The translations under genes and the position numbers were made by a program. From Bradyrhizobium niftali (GTDB lineage: Bacteria; Pseudomonadota; Alphaproteobacteria; Rhizobiales; Xanthobacteraceae), in the NCBI RefSeq assembly GCF_004571025.1, contig NZ_SPQT01000003.1:248001-312000 (forward strand): a stretch of DNA of 64,000 nt. Direction: 5' to 3'. The first letter of the stretch is position 1. Every line of letters begins with the position of its first letter. A model generated the notes under the pieces. The model did not search any database. It saw only the letters and a list, made by a program, of their open reading frames with translations, and was not told where the DNA came from. This document shows positions 18,966 through 27,616 of this stretch, piece by piece.

Positions 18966-19061
18966 TCAATCCCTGCCGAGGCAAGGTAGCCCCCGTCTCC
19001 AAATGCAACCCCCACAAGGTAGCTTCGCTGAATGAGGCTTGCAAACCTCAAATCGGTTCAC
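18966..19061 (-). CDS. Doubtful 31-residue Cys-containing reading frame
   Basis: A GTG-initiated frame in the 193-base gap between the cyclic-nucleotide-binding and epimerase genes would encode a peptide with HSAKLPCGGCIWRRGLPC in its second half. AGAGAGG lies only two bases from the GTG, which is too close to be a convincing ribosome-binding site. Listed because small Cys-containing peptides are plausible in a RiPP operon. Confidence 0.2.
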   Translation of the reverse strand: MNRFEVCKPHSAKLPCGGCIWRRGLPCLGRD

Positions 19062-19121
19062 GACCTCTCTAATAGTTTACTGCCGACTTTTTGGCTTCTG
19101 CGCGTAGCCGAGGCCGCAACT

Positions 19122-19685
19122 CTACGGTTTCGTCCCCTTCATCGCGACATGCTCGACAAGCTTGAGCAGTCGATCGAACCGCTCGCCCGCGATCGACACC
19201 TGATCGAGGACGCCAGGATCGAGCTCGTCCTTCAGGCGTGCCGCTTCATCGCCCAGTCCATGGTCCTGTTCGCCGTAGGCCATCCGGCGTTCGGTTGCGC
19301 GCAGGCGATCCGACAACAGGATCGCCAGGGCGCGATAAAACCGGCTGGCAAAGGCGTAGTCTCCCGCGAGCTTCCGCAGCAGGACCTGCTTGTCGAGAAA
19401 CAGGGCGACGGAGTCGACCTTCGCCGCCACCGTGGCCGAGGGCGGCGCCGAATCCACCAGCGACATCTCGCCGATGAAGTCGCCGGCCTCGAGCTGGGCG
19501 ATCTCGCCGGCGCCGGACACGCTCACGCCCATCCGTCCCTGCAACAGCAGCACGATCGCATCGATCGGCACGCCCTCCTGGATCAGGACCTCCTGGCGTC
19601 CGATTCCGCGGCGGACGCCGGCACGGGCCATCCAGTCGATATCGGCGTCATTGAGCACACCGAATATGAAGAGGACCTTGCGCAT
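19122..19685 (-). CDS. Cyclic nucleotide-binding domain protein of the RiPP operon
   Basis: A 187-residue protein with a Crp-type cyclic nucleotide-binding fold: VLIQEGVPIDAIVLLLQGRMGV, LEAGDFIGEMSLVD (phosphate-binding cassette region) and SATVAAKVDSVALFLDK. The rest is a helical tail. There is no DNA-binding helix-turn-helix, so it is not a Crp regulator. Proteins like this occur beside NHLM-type exporters and may gate transport, which is inferred here. The gene is separated by 11 bases from the ABC transporter gene upstream. A broken copy of its 3' end lies at 17042-17143. Confidence 0.85.
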   Translation of the reverse strand: MRKVLFIFGVLNDADIDWMARAGVRRGIGRQEVLIQEGVPIDAIVLLLQGRMGVSVSGAGEIAQLEAGDFIGEMSLVDSAPPSATVAAKVDSVALFLDKQVLLRKLAGDYAFASRFYRALAILLSDRLRATERRMAYGEQDHGLGDEAARLKDELDPGVLDQVSIAGERFDRLLKLVEHVAMKGTKP

Positions 19686-19696
19686 GTCGGTGACCC

Positions 19697-22591
19697 CTAG
19701 ATCAGTTGACGTTCCGCGAAATCGGTAAAGAGTCCCCGCTGCGTCATCAGCTCGGCGTAGGTGCCGGTCTGCACGATCTTCCCGGCGTCCAGGACGACGA
19801 TGCGGTCCGCCGATTGGACGGTGCTGAGCCGGTGCGCGACGACAATTCGGGTCAGGTTGAGCCGGGAGATTGAATCGCTGACCACCGCCTGGGTCCGGTT
19901 GTCGAGCGCACTCGTGGCCTCATCCATCAAGAGCAGACGCGGCTTGTGTGCCAGCGCTCGCGCGATCAAGAGGCGCTGACGCTGCCCGCCCGAGAGCGTG
20001 CTCACGCCCTCCGCGACCAGCGTTTGCATGCCCATGGGCATGGACTCGATGTCGCGGTCGAGGCCCGCCAGCCGGGCGATCTCCCAGGCGCGATCGAGCG
20101 ACAGCTGGGCCGCGCCGCAGATGTTGTCGTAGATGCTGCCGGAGGCGAGCCTTGAATTCTGCAGCACGACGCCGACCTGGCGGCGCAACAGTCCAATGTC
20201 GATCGTCTCGAGCGACTTGCCGTCGACCAAGACCACACCGGACTCGGGCTTCTCGAACCCGAGCAGCAGACGGACAAGCGTGGACTTTCCGCTTCCCGAC
20301 GGACCGACGATGGCGAGGTATTCGCCCTTGCCGACGCTCAGGCTCACGTCATCGAGGATCCGCGGCCCGTTTCCGCCATAACGGAACGACACCCTGGCAA
20401 ACTCGATCGTACCGCTGATATCGCCGACCGACTTACGGTCGTCGCCGATTTCAGTCGCCGTGGCGATGATTGGCCTCAGCCGCTCGATCCTCGGGATTGC
20501 GACGAGCAATTCCCCGGCAGCCTGCGCCCACTCGCCGACCGCGGCGAGCGACAGCCCGAACGCGGCATAGAATGCGAGGAAGGTACCAAGCGGCAGGCTG
20601 GCGCCATGTCCATTCTGGGCCAGCGCAAAGACGAGCAGCGTCGCTGTCGCCGGGAATGCCGCCTCAAGACTTTTCTGGAGATTTCCCGCGCGCTGCGAGG
20701 CGACCCAATTCCGCTTCTGCTCGGCAAAACGTTCGACCCAGATTGCCAACGCATGCGTGGTTGCATTGGCAATCCGCAATTTGCCGACCCCGGTGACGAA
20801 TTGCAGGACCAGTCCCTCCAGCCGGCCCTGCTGATGAAGGCTCTGCCGCTCATACGACAGCCGGGCCAGGCTGATCGTCACCACCATTGCAACGCGCAGC
20901 ACGGCGAGCGCGACGGCCAGCATGCCGAGCCTGATATCGAGGTACAGCATCACGGAAAAACTGAAGAGGCACGACACCAGGGCAAGGAAGCCGCGAACGG
21001 CACGCCCCGTGATGATGGTGCGCACGGCCTCGATGCCCAACGCGCGGTCCGCGAGGTCGCCGACGGAGGAGCTGCGAAAGAACGACGCCGGCATCCGCAG
21101 AAGGCGGTCGACGATGGCTGCCTGCAACACCCAGTCCAGCCGGCTCTCGAGCCGGAGCATGGCGATGCCCTGCATGATCTGAAATCCGCCGGCGACCAGC
21201 GTGACGACGGCGAGCGCGGCGGCGCAGATCAGGAGCTGATCGGCTTCCGCGCGCGGCAGGACGGAATCGATCAGCAGCTTGATGACCAGGGGCGTTGCCA
21301 GCGCGAGGAGGCCAAGGCACAGCGCAGCCAGCATGATTCGCAGGACATCGGCACGAACGATCGCGGCGCCGAACTTGAGGAGATCGCGCACCCGCAGAGC
21401 CGGCGCCGGCAGTGCGCGATAGAACATCACGGCCTCTGGAGCCAGCTCCGAGGCCGTTGCCCGCGTCAGTTCGCAGGCAAGGCCAGCGCCGGGATCGACG
21501 ATGGTGTGTCGACCGCCCGCCCCCGGCAGAACCGCGACGGGCCGGCGGTCTTCGCCGCGAAACGCGACGAACGGACCGACACTGTTGATCCACCAGTCCG
21601 CGCGCAGCAGCAGGCGCCTGCTGCGCACGCGCGACGCCTGAGCGATGATCATTGCGTTCGCGAGATCGTCGTCGCCGGACAGCAGGCTTGCGGGCGCCTG
21701 AAGCGCAATGCCCATGGCCGCCCCGGCTTCCCGGCAGGCGGCAATCAGAGCGTTGGCACCGTCCGCGGCGGGCAGCGACGGTCCGGACTCGGCAGCGATG
21801 ATACCAGCAAGACGACCGACGATGCTGCGGGTCCGCAACTTGTTGAGACCAGAGCGCCGGAGCAGACGGTCGGCCTCCGCGAAAGCCTCCTGCTCGATCT
21901 CGCGATACAAGCTCTCCATGACGCGTACGTGGAATCGGTCGAGCGCAGCCCAGATCTCGGCGAGCGCGAAATCCGAACTCTCTCCGACCTTCAGCGTCGC
22001 ATCCTCGCCGGCGACGAGCCACGTTCCCGGCGGGACCGGCAAGGGACACTCCCCGGATCCGCAGACCTCCGGCATCGCCATCACGGTGACGGTCCCGCGC
22101 TCGATCCCGATCCAGCCGACCTGCCGGCCTGGCAGCCGGAGAACGCCGCCGGATGCCAGCGTGTATCGCGACCCGATCGCGGCCTGCTGCACGATCGCGC
22201 CTTGCGCAGGGGTCGCGACGATGCCGGACACCAGCCCTGTCCATGCGTCGATCAGGTCCCGATCGCCATAATGGCCGCGATCGCCGATCATGACCTTGGT
22301 CTCGAGACCGCCGACCGCAATGACCGTCATCGAATTGCCGTTGCCGTCGCTGATACTAGGCAGGCCGAACACGACGCCGCCCTGCTCGACCCGAAACATA
22401 TGATGTCGCCGGCTCGGCCCGCCGTCCGTGCTCTCCCTGACCGCGAACAGGTCCACATAGCCGCGCACGACGTCCAGGACGAGATCGATATCGTCGATCG
22501 GCAACGGCCGATGGCTCTCGAGTGCGATCGGGGCAGCCGCCGTGTGCCGAGGCGGGGTTTCGAGCGACGGCGGCTGGTAAGCGCTGCTCAT
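19697..22591 (-). CDS. NHLM-type bacteriocin ABC transporter, non-peptidase subunit
   Basis: A 964-residue exporter half matching the large non-peptidase ATPase of NHLM systems (TIGR03797 type). The first ~400 residues hold a cupin-like sensory part with CGSGECPLPVPPGTWLVAGE. Next come six membrane segments (about residues 410-680) and the ABC domain: Walker A GPSGSGKST, signature LSGGQRQRLLIARAL, Walker B LLLMDEATSALD and the switch His in VVAHRLSTV. Its ATG overlaps the stop of the peptidase-ABC gene by four bases, so the two are translationally coupled and probably form a heterodimer. Confidence 0.88.
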   Translation of the reverse strand: MSSAYQPPSLETPPRHTAAAPIALESHRPLPIDDIDLVLDVVRGYVDLFAVRESTDGGPSRRHHMFRVEQGGVVFGLPSISDGNGNSMTVIAVGGLETKVMIGDRGHYGDRDLIDAWTGLVSGIVATPAQGAIVQQAAIGSRYTLASGGVLRLPGRQVGWIGIERGTVTVMAMPEVCGSGECPLPVPPGTWLVAGEDATLKVGESSDFALAEIWAALDRFHVRVMESLYREIEQEAFAEADRLLRRSGLNKLRTRSIVGRLAGIIAAESGPSLPAADGANALIAACREAGAAMGIALQAPASLLSGDDDLANAMIIAQASRVRSRRLLLRADWWINSVGPFVAFRGEDRRPVAVLPGAGGRHTIVDPGAGLACELTRATASELAPEAVMFYRALPAPALRVRDLLKFGAAIVRADVLRIMLAALCLGLLALATPLVIKLLIDSVLPRAEADQLLICAAALAVVTLVAGGFQIMQGIAMLRLESRLDWVLQAAIVDRLLRMPASFFRSSSVGDLADRALGIEAVRTIITGRAVRGFLALVSCLFSFSVMLYLDIRLGMLAVALAVLRVAMVVTISLARLSYERQSLHQQGRLEGLVLQFVTGVGKLRIANATTHALAIWVERFAEQKRNWVASQRAGNLQKSLEAAFPATATLLVFALAQNGHGASLPLGTFLAFYAAFGLSLAAVGEWAQAAGELLVAIPRIERLRPIIATATEIGDDRKSVGDISGTIEFARVSFRYGGNGPRILDDVSLSVGKGEYLAIVGPSGSGKSTLVRLLLGFEKPESGVVLVDGKSLETIDIGLLRRQVGVVLQNSRLASGSIYDNICGAAQLSLDRAWEIARLAGLDRDIESMPMGMQTLVAEGVSTLSGGQRQRLLIARALAHKPRLLLMDEATSALDNRTQAVVSDSISRLNLTRIVVAHRLSTVQSADRIVVLDAGKIVQTGTYAELMTQRGLFTDFAERQLI

Positions 22592-24804
22592 TCGGCCGAC
22601 ACCAGCTGGACATATTCGCCACCTTCGGCGAGCAGCTCCTGATGTGTCCCGCGCTGCACGACCCGCCCGTTGCTCATCACCAGAATCTCGTCACAGTCGC
22701 GGATGGTGCTGAGCCGGTGCGCGACGATGATGCAGGTGCAGCCCCTGCGGCGGAGATTGTCGTCGATTGCCTTTTCGACGAGCGGGTCCAGCGCCGAGGT
22801 GGCCTCGTCGAGGACGACCACGGAGGGATTGCCCGCTAGCGCCCGCGCGATCTCGAGCCGCTGTCGCTGGCCGCCGCTGAAATTCCTGCCGTCTTCGGCT
22901 ACGTCGCAATCGTAGTTGCCGGCGCGGACAGCGACCTCGTCCTGGATCTGCGCGTCCTTGAGCGCCCGGGACACGCTGGCTTCGGGCACTGTATCGTCCC
23001 AGAGCGTGAGGTTATCGCGAGCGGTGCCTTCAAACAGCAGGATGTCCTGGTCGATATAGGCAACCGCGTTGGTGAATATCTCCTGGGGAATCTCGGCGAT
23101 CGACCAGCCGTCAATGCGGATGTCGCCGGACCACGGCCGGTAGAGACCGCTGATCAGCCGTCCGACCGTGGACTTGCCGCTGCCCGATCCCCCGACAAGG
23201 GCGACCCGGCGACCGGGTTCGACGACCAGTGAGAAATTCTCGATCAGCGGCGGCTCGAGCGCGGAATAGCCGAACGAAATGCCCTTCAACTCGATCCGGC
23301 CCGACAGCTTCGCGGCCATGCCCGGGGCCGCGCGCTCGATCGGCACCAGCGGACGGGCCGGATAGTTGAAGACGTCTTCGATCCGGAACAGGTTGGCCTT
23401 GATAGCGAGGAAGGCGGTGGTCTGCTGTACCAGCGCGTTGACCGGCTCGACCAGGCTGGCGAGCAGCGCCTGCAAGGCCACCAGTCCGCCGATGGTCAAT
23501 GCGCCATCGACGATGCGCAAGCCGCCCACCCCCAGCACCATCGCGGTGGTCAGCCCGGTCAGGAAGGTTGGGCAAGCGTCGAGAAAGGTGGAGTAGGCAC
23601 CGAGATCGCGCTCGGCGTTCAGGACCTTGGCCTGAAAGCCCGCCCAGCGCGCGAAGGCGTCGTCTTCCAGACCGCCCGCCTTGATCGTTTCGATCGTGCG
23701 GACGATCTCGATGGTGCTTCCATTCAGCTTGGCACGCTCGATCGTCAGCTTGCGGTTAAGGTCCTCGCGCTGGCGAGCGACCAGCCTGAGCACAAGAACA
23801 TTGAGGAGCGCCATGGCGATGCTGATCGCGGCCAGGAGGCCGTCATAGAGCGCCATCGCGGCGGCGATGAAGATCACCGAGATCAGGTTCAGCGCATTGG
23901 CGGCCACCCCGTTGGAAAGCAACTGGGCGATCTGTTCGCTGGCAGCGATGCGGTTGGCGAGGTCGCCCGAGTGGCGCTGGGTGAAGAACTCCATGGGGAG
24001 GGTCAGAACGTGCCACAACAACTGGCTGACCATCGTTACGGTGAGCTTGGTCTGAATCCGTAGGAGCAGCGATTGTTGAAATGCCGTCATCAGCGCCCGC
24101 GCGACAGCGGTGATGGCCATGCCGATCAACAGGGGCGTGAACCAGCCCTCGGCATGTTTTATCAGCACATCGTCGACGAAGATTTTCGTGAAGGCCGGAA
24201 CCAGGATGGTGGGCACGACAAGCGCCGTGCTGAGTGCGACCAGCAGCAGTACCGCCGACAACGAGTTCGACAGCCGTCGCAGCAGCAGCGGAAGAAAATC
24301 CGGCTCGCGCCCGCCCGGCTTGAACTCGGGTCCCGGCTCCATCGCCAGCACCACGCCGGTGAAGGAGGCGTCGAATTCGTCATGGCCGACCTTGCGGCGC
24401 CCGACCGAGGGATCGTTGACATAGGCGTAACGCGAGTCCAGTTTTTCCAGCACCACGAAGTGATTGAAATTCCAGTGGATGATGGACGGCATCGGCAGCT
24501 CGTGCAGCGTCGTCGGCTCCTTCCTGAAGCCCTTGGCCGTCAGTCCGAACTGTCGCGCGGCCTTCAGCACGTTGCTGGCCTTGCTGCCGTCGCGCGACAC
24601 GCCGCACGCTTCACGCAGCTTTTCCAGCGGCACCCAGAGACCGTAATACGCCAGGACCATCGCGAGCGAGGCTGCGCCGCACTCCAGCGCCTCCATCTGG
24701 AACACCGTGGGAGTGACCCAGCGCCGTCGCATCTGCCCGATCCGGTTGCCGAAGCGATCGAGAAACCCAGGCTGCCGGTCGGCTCGATGCGATGACGCGG
24801 ACAT
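22588..24804 (-). CDS. C39 peptidase-containing ABC exporter (NHLM type)
   Basis: A 738-residue exporter that cleaves leader peptides at double-glycine-type sites and exports the product (TIGR03796 type). The C39 domain shows the oxyanion Gln and catalytic Cys in VFQMEALECGAASLAMV (Cys42), His115 in WNFNHFVVLEK and Asp131 in YVNDPSVG, a complete triad. Membrane segments cover about residues 180-430. The ABC domain has GGSGSGKST, FSGGQRQRLEIARAL and VVVLDEATSALD. Double-glycine precursors at 15.9-16.8 and 30.3 kb and the Nif11 precursor are likely substrates. Confidence 0.92.
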   Translation of the reverse strand: MSASSHRADRQPGFLDRFGNRIGQMRRRWVTPTVFQMEALECGAASLAMVLAYYGLWVPLEKLREACGVSRDGSKASNVLKAARQFGLTAKGFRKEPTTLHELPMPSIIHWNFNHFVVLEKLDSRYAYVNDPSVGRRKVGHDEFDASFTGVVLAMEPGPEFKPGGREPDFLPLLLRRLSNSLSAVLLLVALSTALVVPTILVPAFTKIFVDDVLIKHAEGWFTPLLIGMAITAVARALMTAFQQSLLLRIQTKLTVTMVSQLLWHVLTLPMEFFTQRHSGDLANRIAASEQIAQLLSNGVAANALNLISVIFIAAAMALYDGLLAAISIAMALLNVLVLRLVARQREDLNRKLTIERAKLNGSTIEIVRTIETIKAGGLEDDAFARWAGFQAKVLNAERDLGAYSTFLDACPTFLTGLTTAMVLGVGGLRIVDGALTIGGLVALQALLASLVEPVNALVQQTTAFLAIKANLFRIEDVFNYPARPLVPIERAAPGMAAKLSGRIELKGISFGYSALEPPLIENFSLVVEPGRRVALVGGSGSGKSTVGRLISGLYRPWSGDIRIDGWSIAEIPQEIFTNAVAYIDQDILLFEGTARDNLTLWDDTVPEASVSRALKDAQIQDEVAVRAGNYDCDVAEDGRNFSGGQRQRLEIARALAGNPSVVVLDEATSALDPLVEKAIDDNLRRRGCTCIIVAHRLSTIRDCDEILVMSNGRVVQRGTHQELLAEGGEYVQLVSAE

Positions 24805-24816
24805 GTGCTGGCGATC

Positions 24817-26085
24817 CTAGCCGCCGATTCCGCTCAGCCGCTTCATCAGCGGGATCACGAGATCAATCGGCGGCTGCTCGCGGGTCGTGACTTCGGCGCG
24901 GGTCAACGTTCCGCTCGAGAGCAGGATCGGCGGCCCCTTGCCGGAGGTCCAGCGATACCCGCTGGCGGTCAAAGGATCGCGCTCCAGGGTCACCTTCGCC
25001 GCATAGGGCGCGCCATCCTGCGAGAAGCGCTTCACCAACGCATCATTGTGCAAGTCTGCCAGCATGCCCTGCGGCGTCACGGGGAAATCCGAAACCGCCA
25101 TCACCCTGCCGACAATCGCGCCGTATTCCTCCCGCTTGATCGTGGTCGGCTCGACGCGAACCTCCATGCCCGGCCTGATGTTCTTGCCGCGGTCCGGCGG
25201 CATGTAGACGGTCGCCTCCAGAACCTGTCCCGCAATTTCGATCTCGACGAGTGGCGTCCCCGTCGCGAGCACGGCCCCGCTGGACACTTTGACCTCGACG
25301 ACACGGCCATCGGCGGGGCTGACGATCCGCGATCCTCGCTCCAGGTCGGCGGCAAGCTGCTCGACCGTGCGCCTTGCATTGTTGATCTTGAATTCCGACT
25401 GCAGCCGATCGCGCTCACGCTGGCTCTGGAGATCCAGCCGCTGCGCATTGAGCTTGAGAATATCGTTCTTCGCGTCGGTGATGCGCTCCCGCGCATTGTT
25501 GAGCTCGACCCGACGGTCCTCGAGATATCTACGCGTGACGGTTCCGTTTGCCGCGGCGGGCTCGAGCTTGGCCACCTCGTCCGTAAGATAGGCGGTGCGC
25601 CGCTCGGCGGCAGCGATCACATTGGCAAGGCCGGCTTCCTGAGCCGAGTAGTTTGCGAGCTTGGCATCGATCTCCCGCGCGATCGCCCCGGTGAGCTCGA
25701 CATGCTCGCGCTCGCGCTCGCCGAGGACGTCCCTCGCCTGTTGAAGGCGCTGCTCGATCTCGGTCTGCACGACCCGGGCGATCACCTGATCGCGGCGGAC
25801 CCCGTCGCCGATGCCGACGTCGAGCGAGGCCAGCTTTCCGCTGACCGCGGACACGGCGTCGACCAGACGACCACCACTGCTCAGCAAAATGCCGTCGCCG
25901 GATACGCGGGTGGGAATGCGGCCCAGCACGCTCCAGGTCAATAGTACGCAAAGACCCAGCGCCAGCGTCGCAGCGGCCATCCAGTCAAAAGGGCGCGTGA
26001 CGCCGACAACATGGTCGAGCTGCTCGGGATTCGAAAGCCGCTCGATGGCCGCTTCACGAAAGATTCGCTCTGTGCCCCGCTTCAT
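24817..26085 (-). CDS. NHLM-type secretion adaptor (HlyD/MFP family)
   Basis: A 422-residue periplasmic adaptor (TIGR03794 type). The N-terminus FREAAIERLSNPEQLDHVVGVTRP is typical of the NHLM group. One membrane helix follows (MAAATLALGLCVLLTWSVL), then a lipoyl/barrel-sandwich half, a long coiled coil (about residues 115-240, with LQQARDVLGEREREHVEL) and the return lipoyl half IVSPADGRVVEVKVSSG. GGGGGGCTGC precedes the ATG at 26083-26085; the frame opens at 26103. It is the first gene of a minus-strand run (adaptor, peptidase-ABC, ABC, nucleotide-binding protein, epimerase, precursor), 12 bases before the peptidase-ABC. Confidence 0.88.
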   Translation of the reverse strand: MKRGTERIFREAAIERLSNPEQLDHVVGVTRPFDWMAAATLALGLCVLLTWSVLGRIPTRVSGDGILLSSGGRLVDAVSAVSGKLASLDVGIGDGVRRDQVIARVVQTEIEQRLQQARDVLGEREREHVELTGAIAREIDAKLANYSAQEAGLANVIAAAERRTAYLTDEVAKLEPAAANGTVTRRYLEDRRVELNNARERITDAKNDILKLNAQRLDLQSQRERDRLQSEFKINNARRTVEQLAADLERGSRIVSPADGRVVEVKVSSGAVLATGTPLVEIEIAGQVLEATVYMPPDRGKNIRPGMEVRVEPTTIKREEYGAIVGRVMAVSDFPVTPQGMLADLHNDALVKRFSQDGAPYAAKVTLERDPLTASGYRWTSGKGPPILLSSGTLTRAEVTTREQPPIDLVIPLMKRLSGIGG

Positions 26086-26277
26086 GCAGCCCCCCGCAAA
26101 CACCGAGCCGTCCTCGACATGGCTCGATTTGGCCGGAACGCCTTCGCTTTTTCAAGCGGATAATGCTTACCAGCACGGGTCAAGATTCAATCGCTTGCTT
26201 TTCACGACACGATTGGATCGAACCCTGGACCTGGCCGGCGCCCCTGCAACCACACACTTTTCCACGAGGACCGCCTC

Positions 26278-27009
26278 CTAAATCACGAGGCAAAGGCCCG
26301 AAAACAGCAGCAAGCCCAGGACAATTCGTTTGAAGGCCATTTCGTTGATCCGTCCGAACAGGAAGATACCTCCGGCCGTTCCAGCAGCTAGGGCGGGCAG
26401 AGAAATGCCAAAGTCGATCAAGACCTCTAACGAGATATTGTGGTGCGCGAGCATGAGAGCGAGCGCGAACAGCTGCATGATCCCTATGTAGGGTTGAACC
26501 AGGCCGCGCTGCTGGTTTTTGGGGAGACCGTGGATGTCGCACCAGATCGCGGGAAGTGCGCCGGGCATTGCCGTCAACCCGCCGACCAGTCCCCCACCAA
26601 ACCCCACCAGCGCATTCCTGCTCTGGCTCTGCATCTGACGCAGATAGGCAGGCGCAGACCGAAACAAAGCATACGCCGCGTACAGAGATACGAAAGACCC
26701 AAAGCCCAGCCTGAAGGTCCCGGTTTCAACATGCTGTAGGAGATAGATCGCGATCGGAATTCCCAACGCTCCGCCGGCGATGAAAACGAGACTCGCTTTC
26801 CACTGCATGCTCTTACGTAGCGCAAACAGATTGGCCGCCTGCACGGTGATGCTGCAGGCCATCATCAATGGCACGGCTTCCATGGGCGGAAAGACGTGCA
26901 GCAGGATGGCGCCGGCGACTGCCGAGAACGCAAACCCGGAAAGGCCGGAAACGAACGCGCCGGCAAACACCGCGCCGCTCAGCACCAGATAAAGCACTAT
27001 GTTTGACAT
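26278..27009 (-). CDS. TauE/SafE (TSUP) family permease
   Basis: A 243-residue membrane protein with about eight hydrophobic segments in two similar halves. Typical TSUP features are the opening 'VFAGAFVSGLSGFAFSAVAG', the second-half GFGGGLVGGLTAMPG, and GTAGGIFLFGRINE. The family exports sulfite, sulfoacetate and other organosulfonates or anions; the substrate here is unknown. It lies 190 bases upstream of the RiPP exporter operon on the same strand, so read-through is possible, but no functional link is evident. Confidence 0.85.
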   Translation of the reverse strand: MSNIVLYLVLSGAVFAGAFVSGLSGFAFSAVAGAILLHVFPPMEAVPLMMACSITVQAANLFALRKSMQWKASLVFIAGGALGIPIAIYLLQHVETGTFRLGFGSFVSLYAAYALFRSAPAYLRQMQSQSRNALVGFGGGLVGGLTAMPGALPAIWCDIHGLPKNQQRGLVQPYIGIMQLFALALMLAHHNISLEVLIDFGISLPALAAGTAGGIFLFGRINEMAFKRIVLGLLLFSGLCLVI

Positions 27010-27091
27010 GGCATCGCATCGCCTGGAACGGTGATCGTGGTGACAGCGCGAGGTCGTCCGAGCTCGCTCAGCTCACAAACGACCAATGCAT

Positions 27092-27409
27092 CTAGTCGCC
27101 ATTGATCATTGCTGCCGCCTCGATCGGCCGCATACTGGTGGCGTCATGCAACGCGTATCCCCCGGCGACGTGCAAAATGCCGAAACTAATCAGGACGGCG
27201 ATTGTCCACACCTTGAGAGGTCGCGATGGTCGCCAGGCATGGGAGCCGTTGGTCCCCGCCATATCGAAATTGCGTCTTATCGGCGTTCGAAACGTCGGCG
27301 AAGCGCGGTCATCCGCCGTCAAATGCCGGTATCGGCGGATGAGCTGCTTTGCCTGAATGCGCCGCGATTCGTGAGCGGAGGCGAGGAAATTGCTGAGAAC
27401 TTTTCGCAT
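27092..27409 (-). CDS. Small hypothetical membrane protein under the shared operator
   Basis: About 105 residues, starting MRKVLSNFLASAHESRRIQAKQLIRRYRHL, a basic helical stretch, then one membrane helix (WTIAVLISFGILHVAGG) close to the C-terminus. I do not recognise a family. ATG 27409 is preferred over a TTG at 27478, but its ribosome-binding site is weak. The shared palindromic site (27508-27536) lies about 100 bases upstream in the same orientation as at peptides A and D, so this gene may belong to the same regulon. Confidence 0.55.
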   Translation of the reverse strand: MRKVLSNFLASAHESRRIQAKQLIRRYRHLTADDRASPTFRTPIRRNFDMAGTNGSHAWRPSRPLKVWTIAVLISFGILHVAGGYALHDATSMRPIEAAAMINGD

Positions 27410-27507
27410 CTTGCTACCGGAAATGGTTATTGCGGGAAGGCTTGGGTCATTGTCGTCAATCGAATAAATCGCGCGCAATCAGATACCGCTGGATTCATGC
27501 GGGCGCG

Positions 27508-27536
27508 ATACGGCAGATGTCGTATTTCGTCGTCGG
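27508..27536 (-). promoter_or_regulatory. Shared palindromic operator, copy 2
   Basis: The 29 bases are identical to 16945-16973 and contain ATACGGCAGATGTCGTAT at 27508-27525. The flanks differ, so conservation is confined to the site itself. It lies after the kinase gene and upstream of the small membrane protein gene. Confidence 0.6.
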
Positions 27537-27616
27537 CACGAAGGGGCGCGCCGTGGAAGCTCAGCGGCGGCACATTCTCACGTTTGGCCGGATGGGGCCC
27601 GGATCAGAGGAAGCGG

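Noticed and set aside
19122..19685. Crp/Fnr-type transcription factor
   Set aside because: The nucleotide-binding domain is clear but the C-terminal half has no helix-turn-helix, so a DNA-binding role is not supported.
20606..22642. 678-codon plus-strand frame opposite the NHLM ABC transporter
   Set aside because: Low-complexity His/Arg/Asp-rich product with no recognisable fold, fully opposite a gene with intact ABC motifs; a shadow frame.
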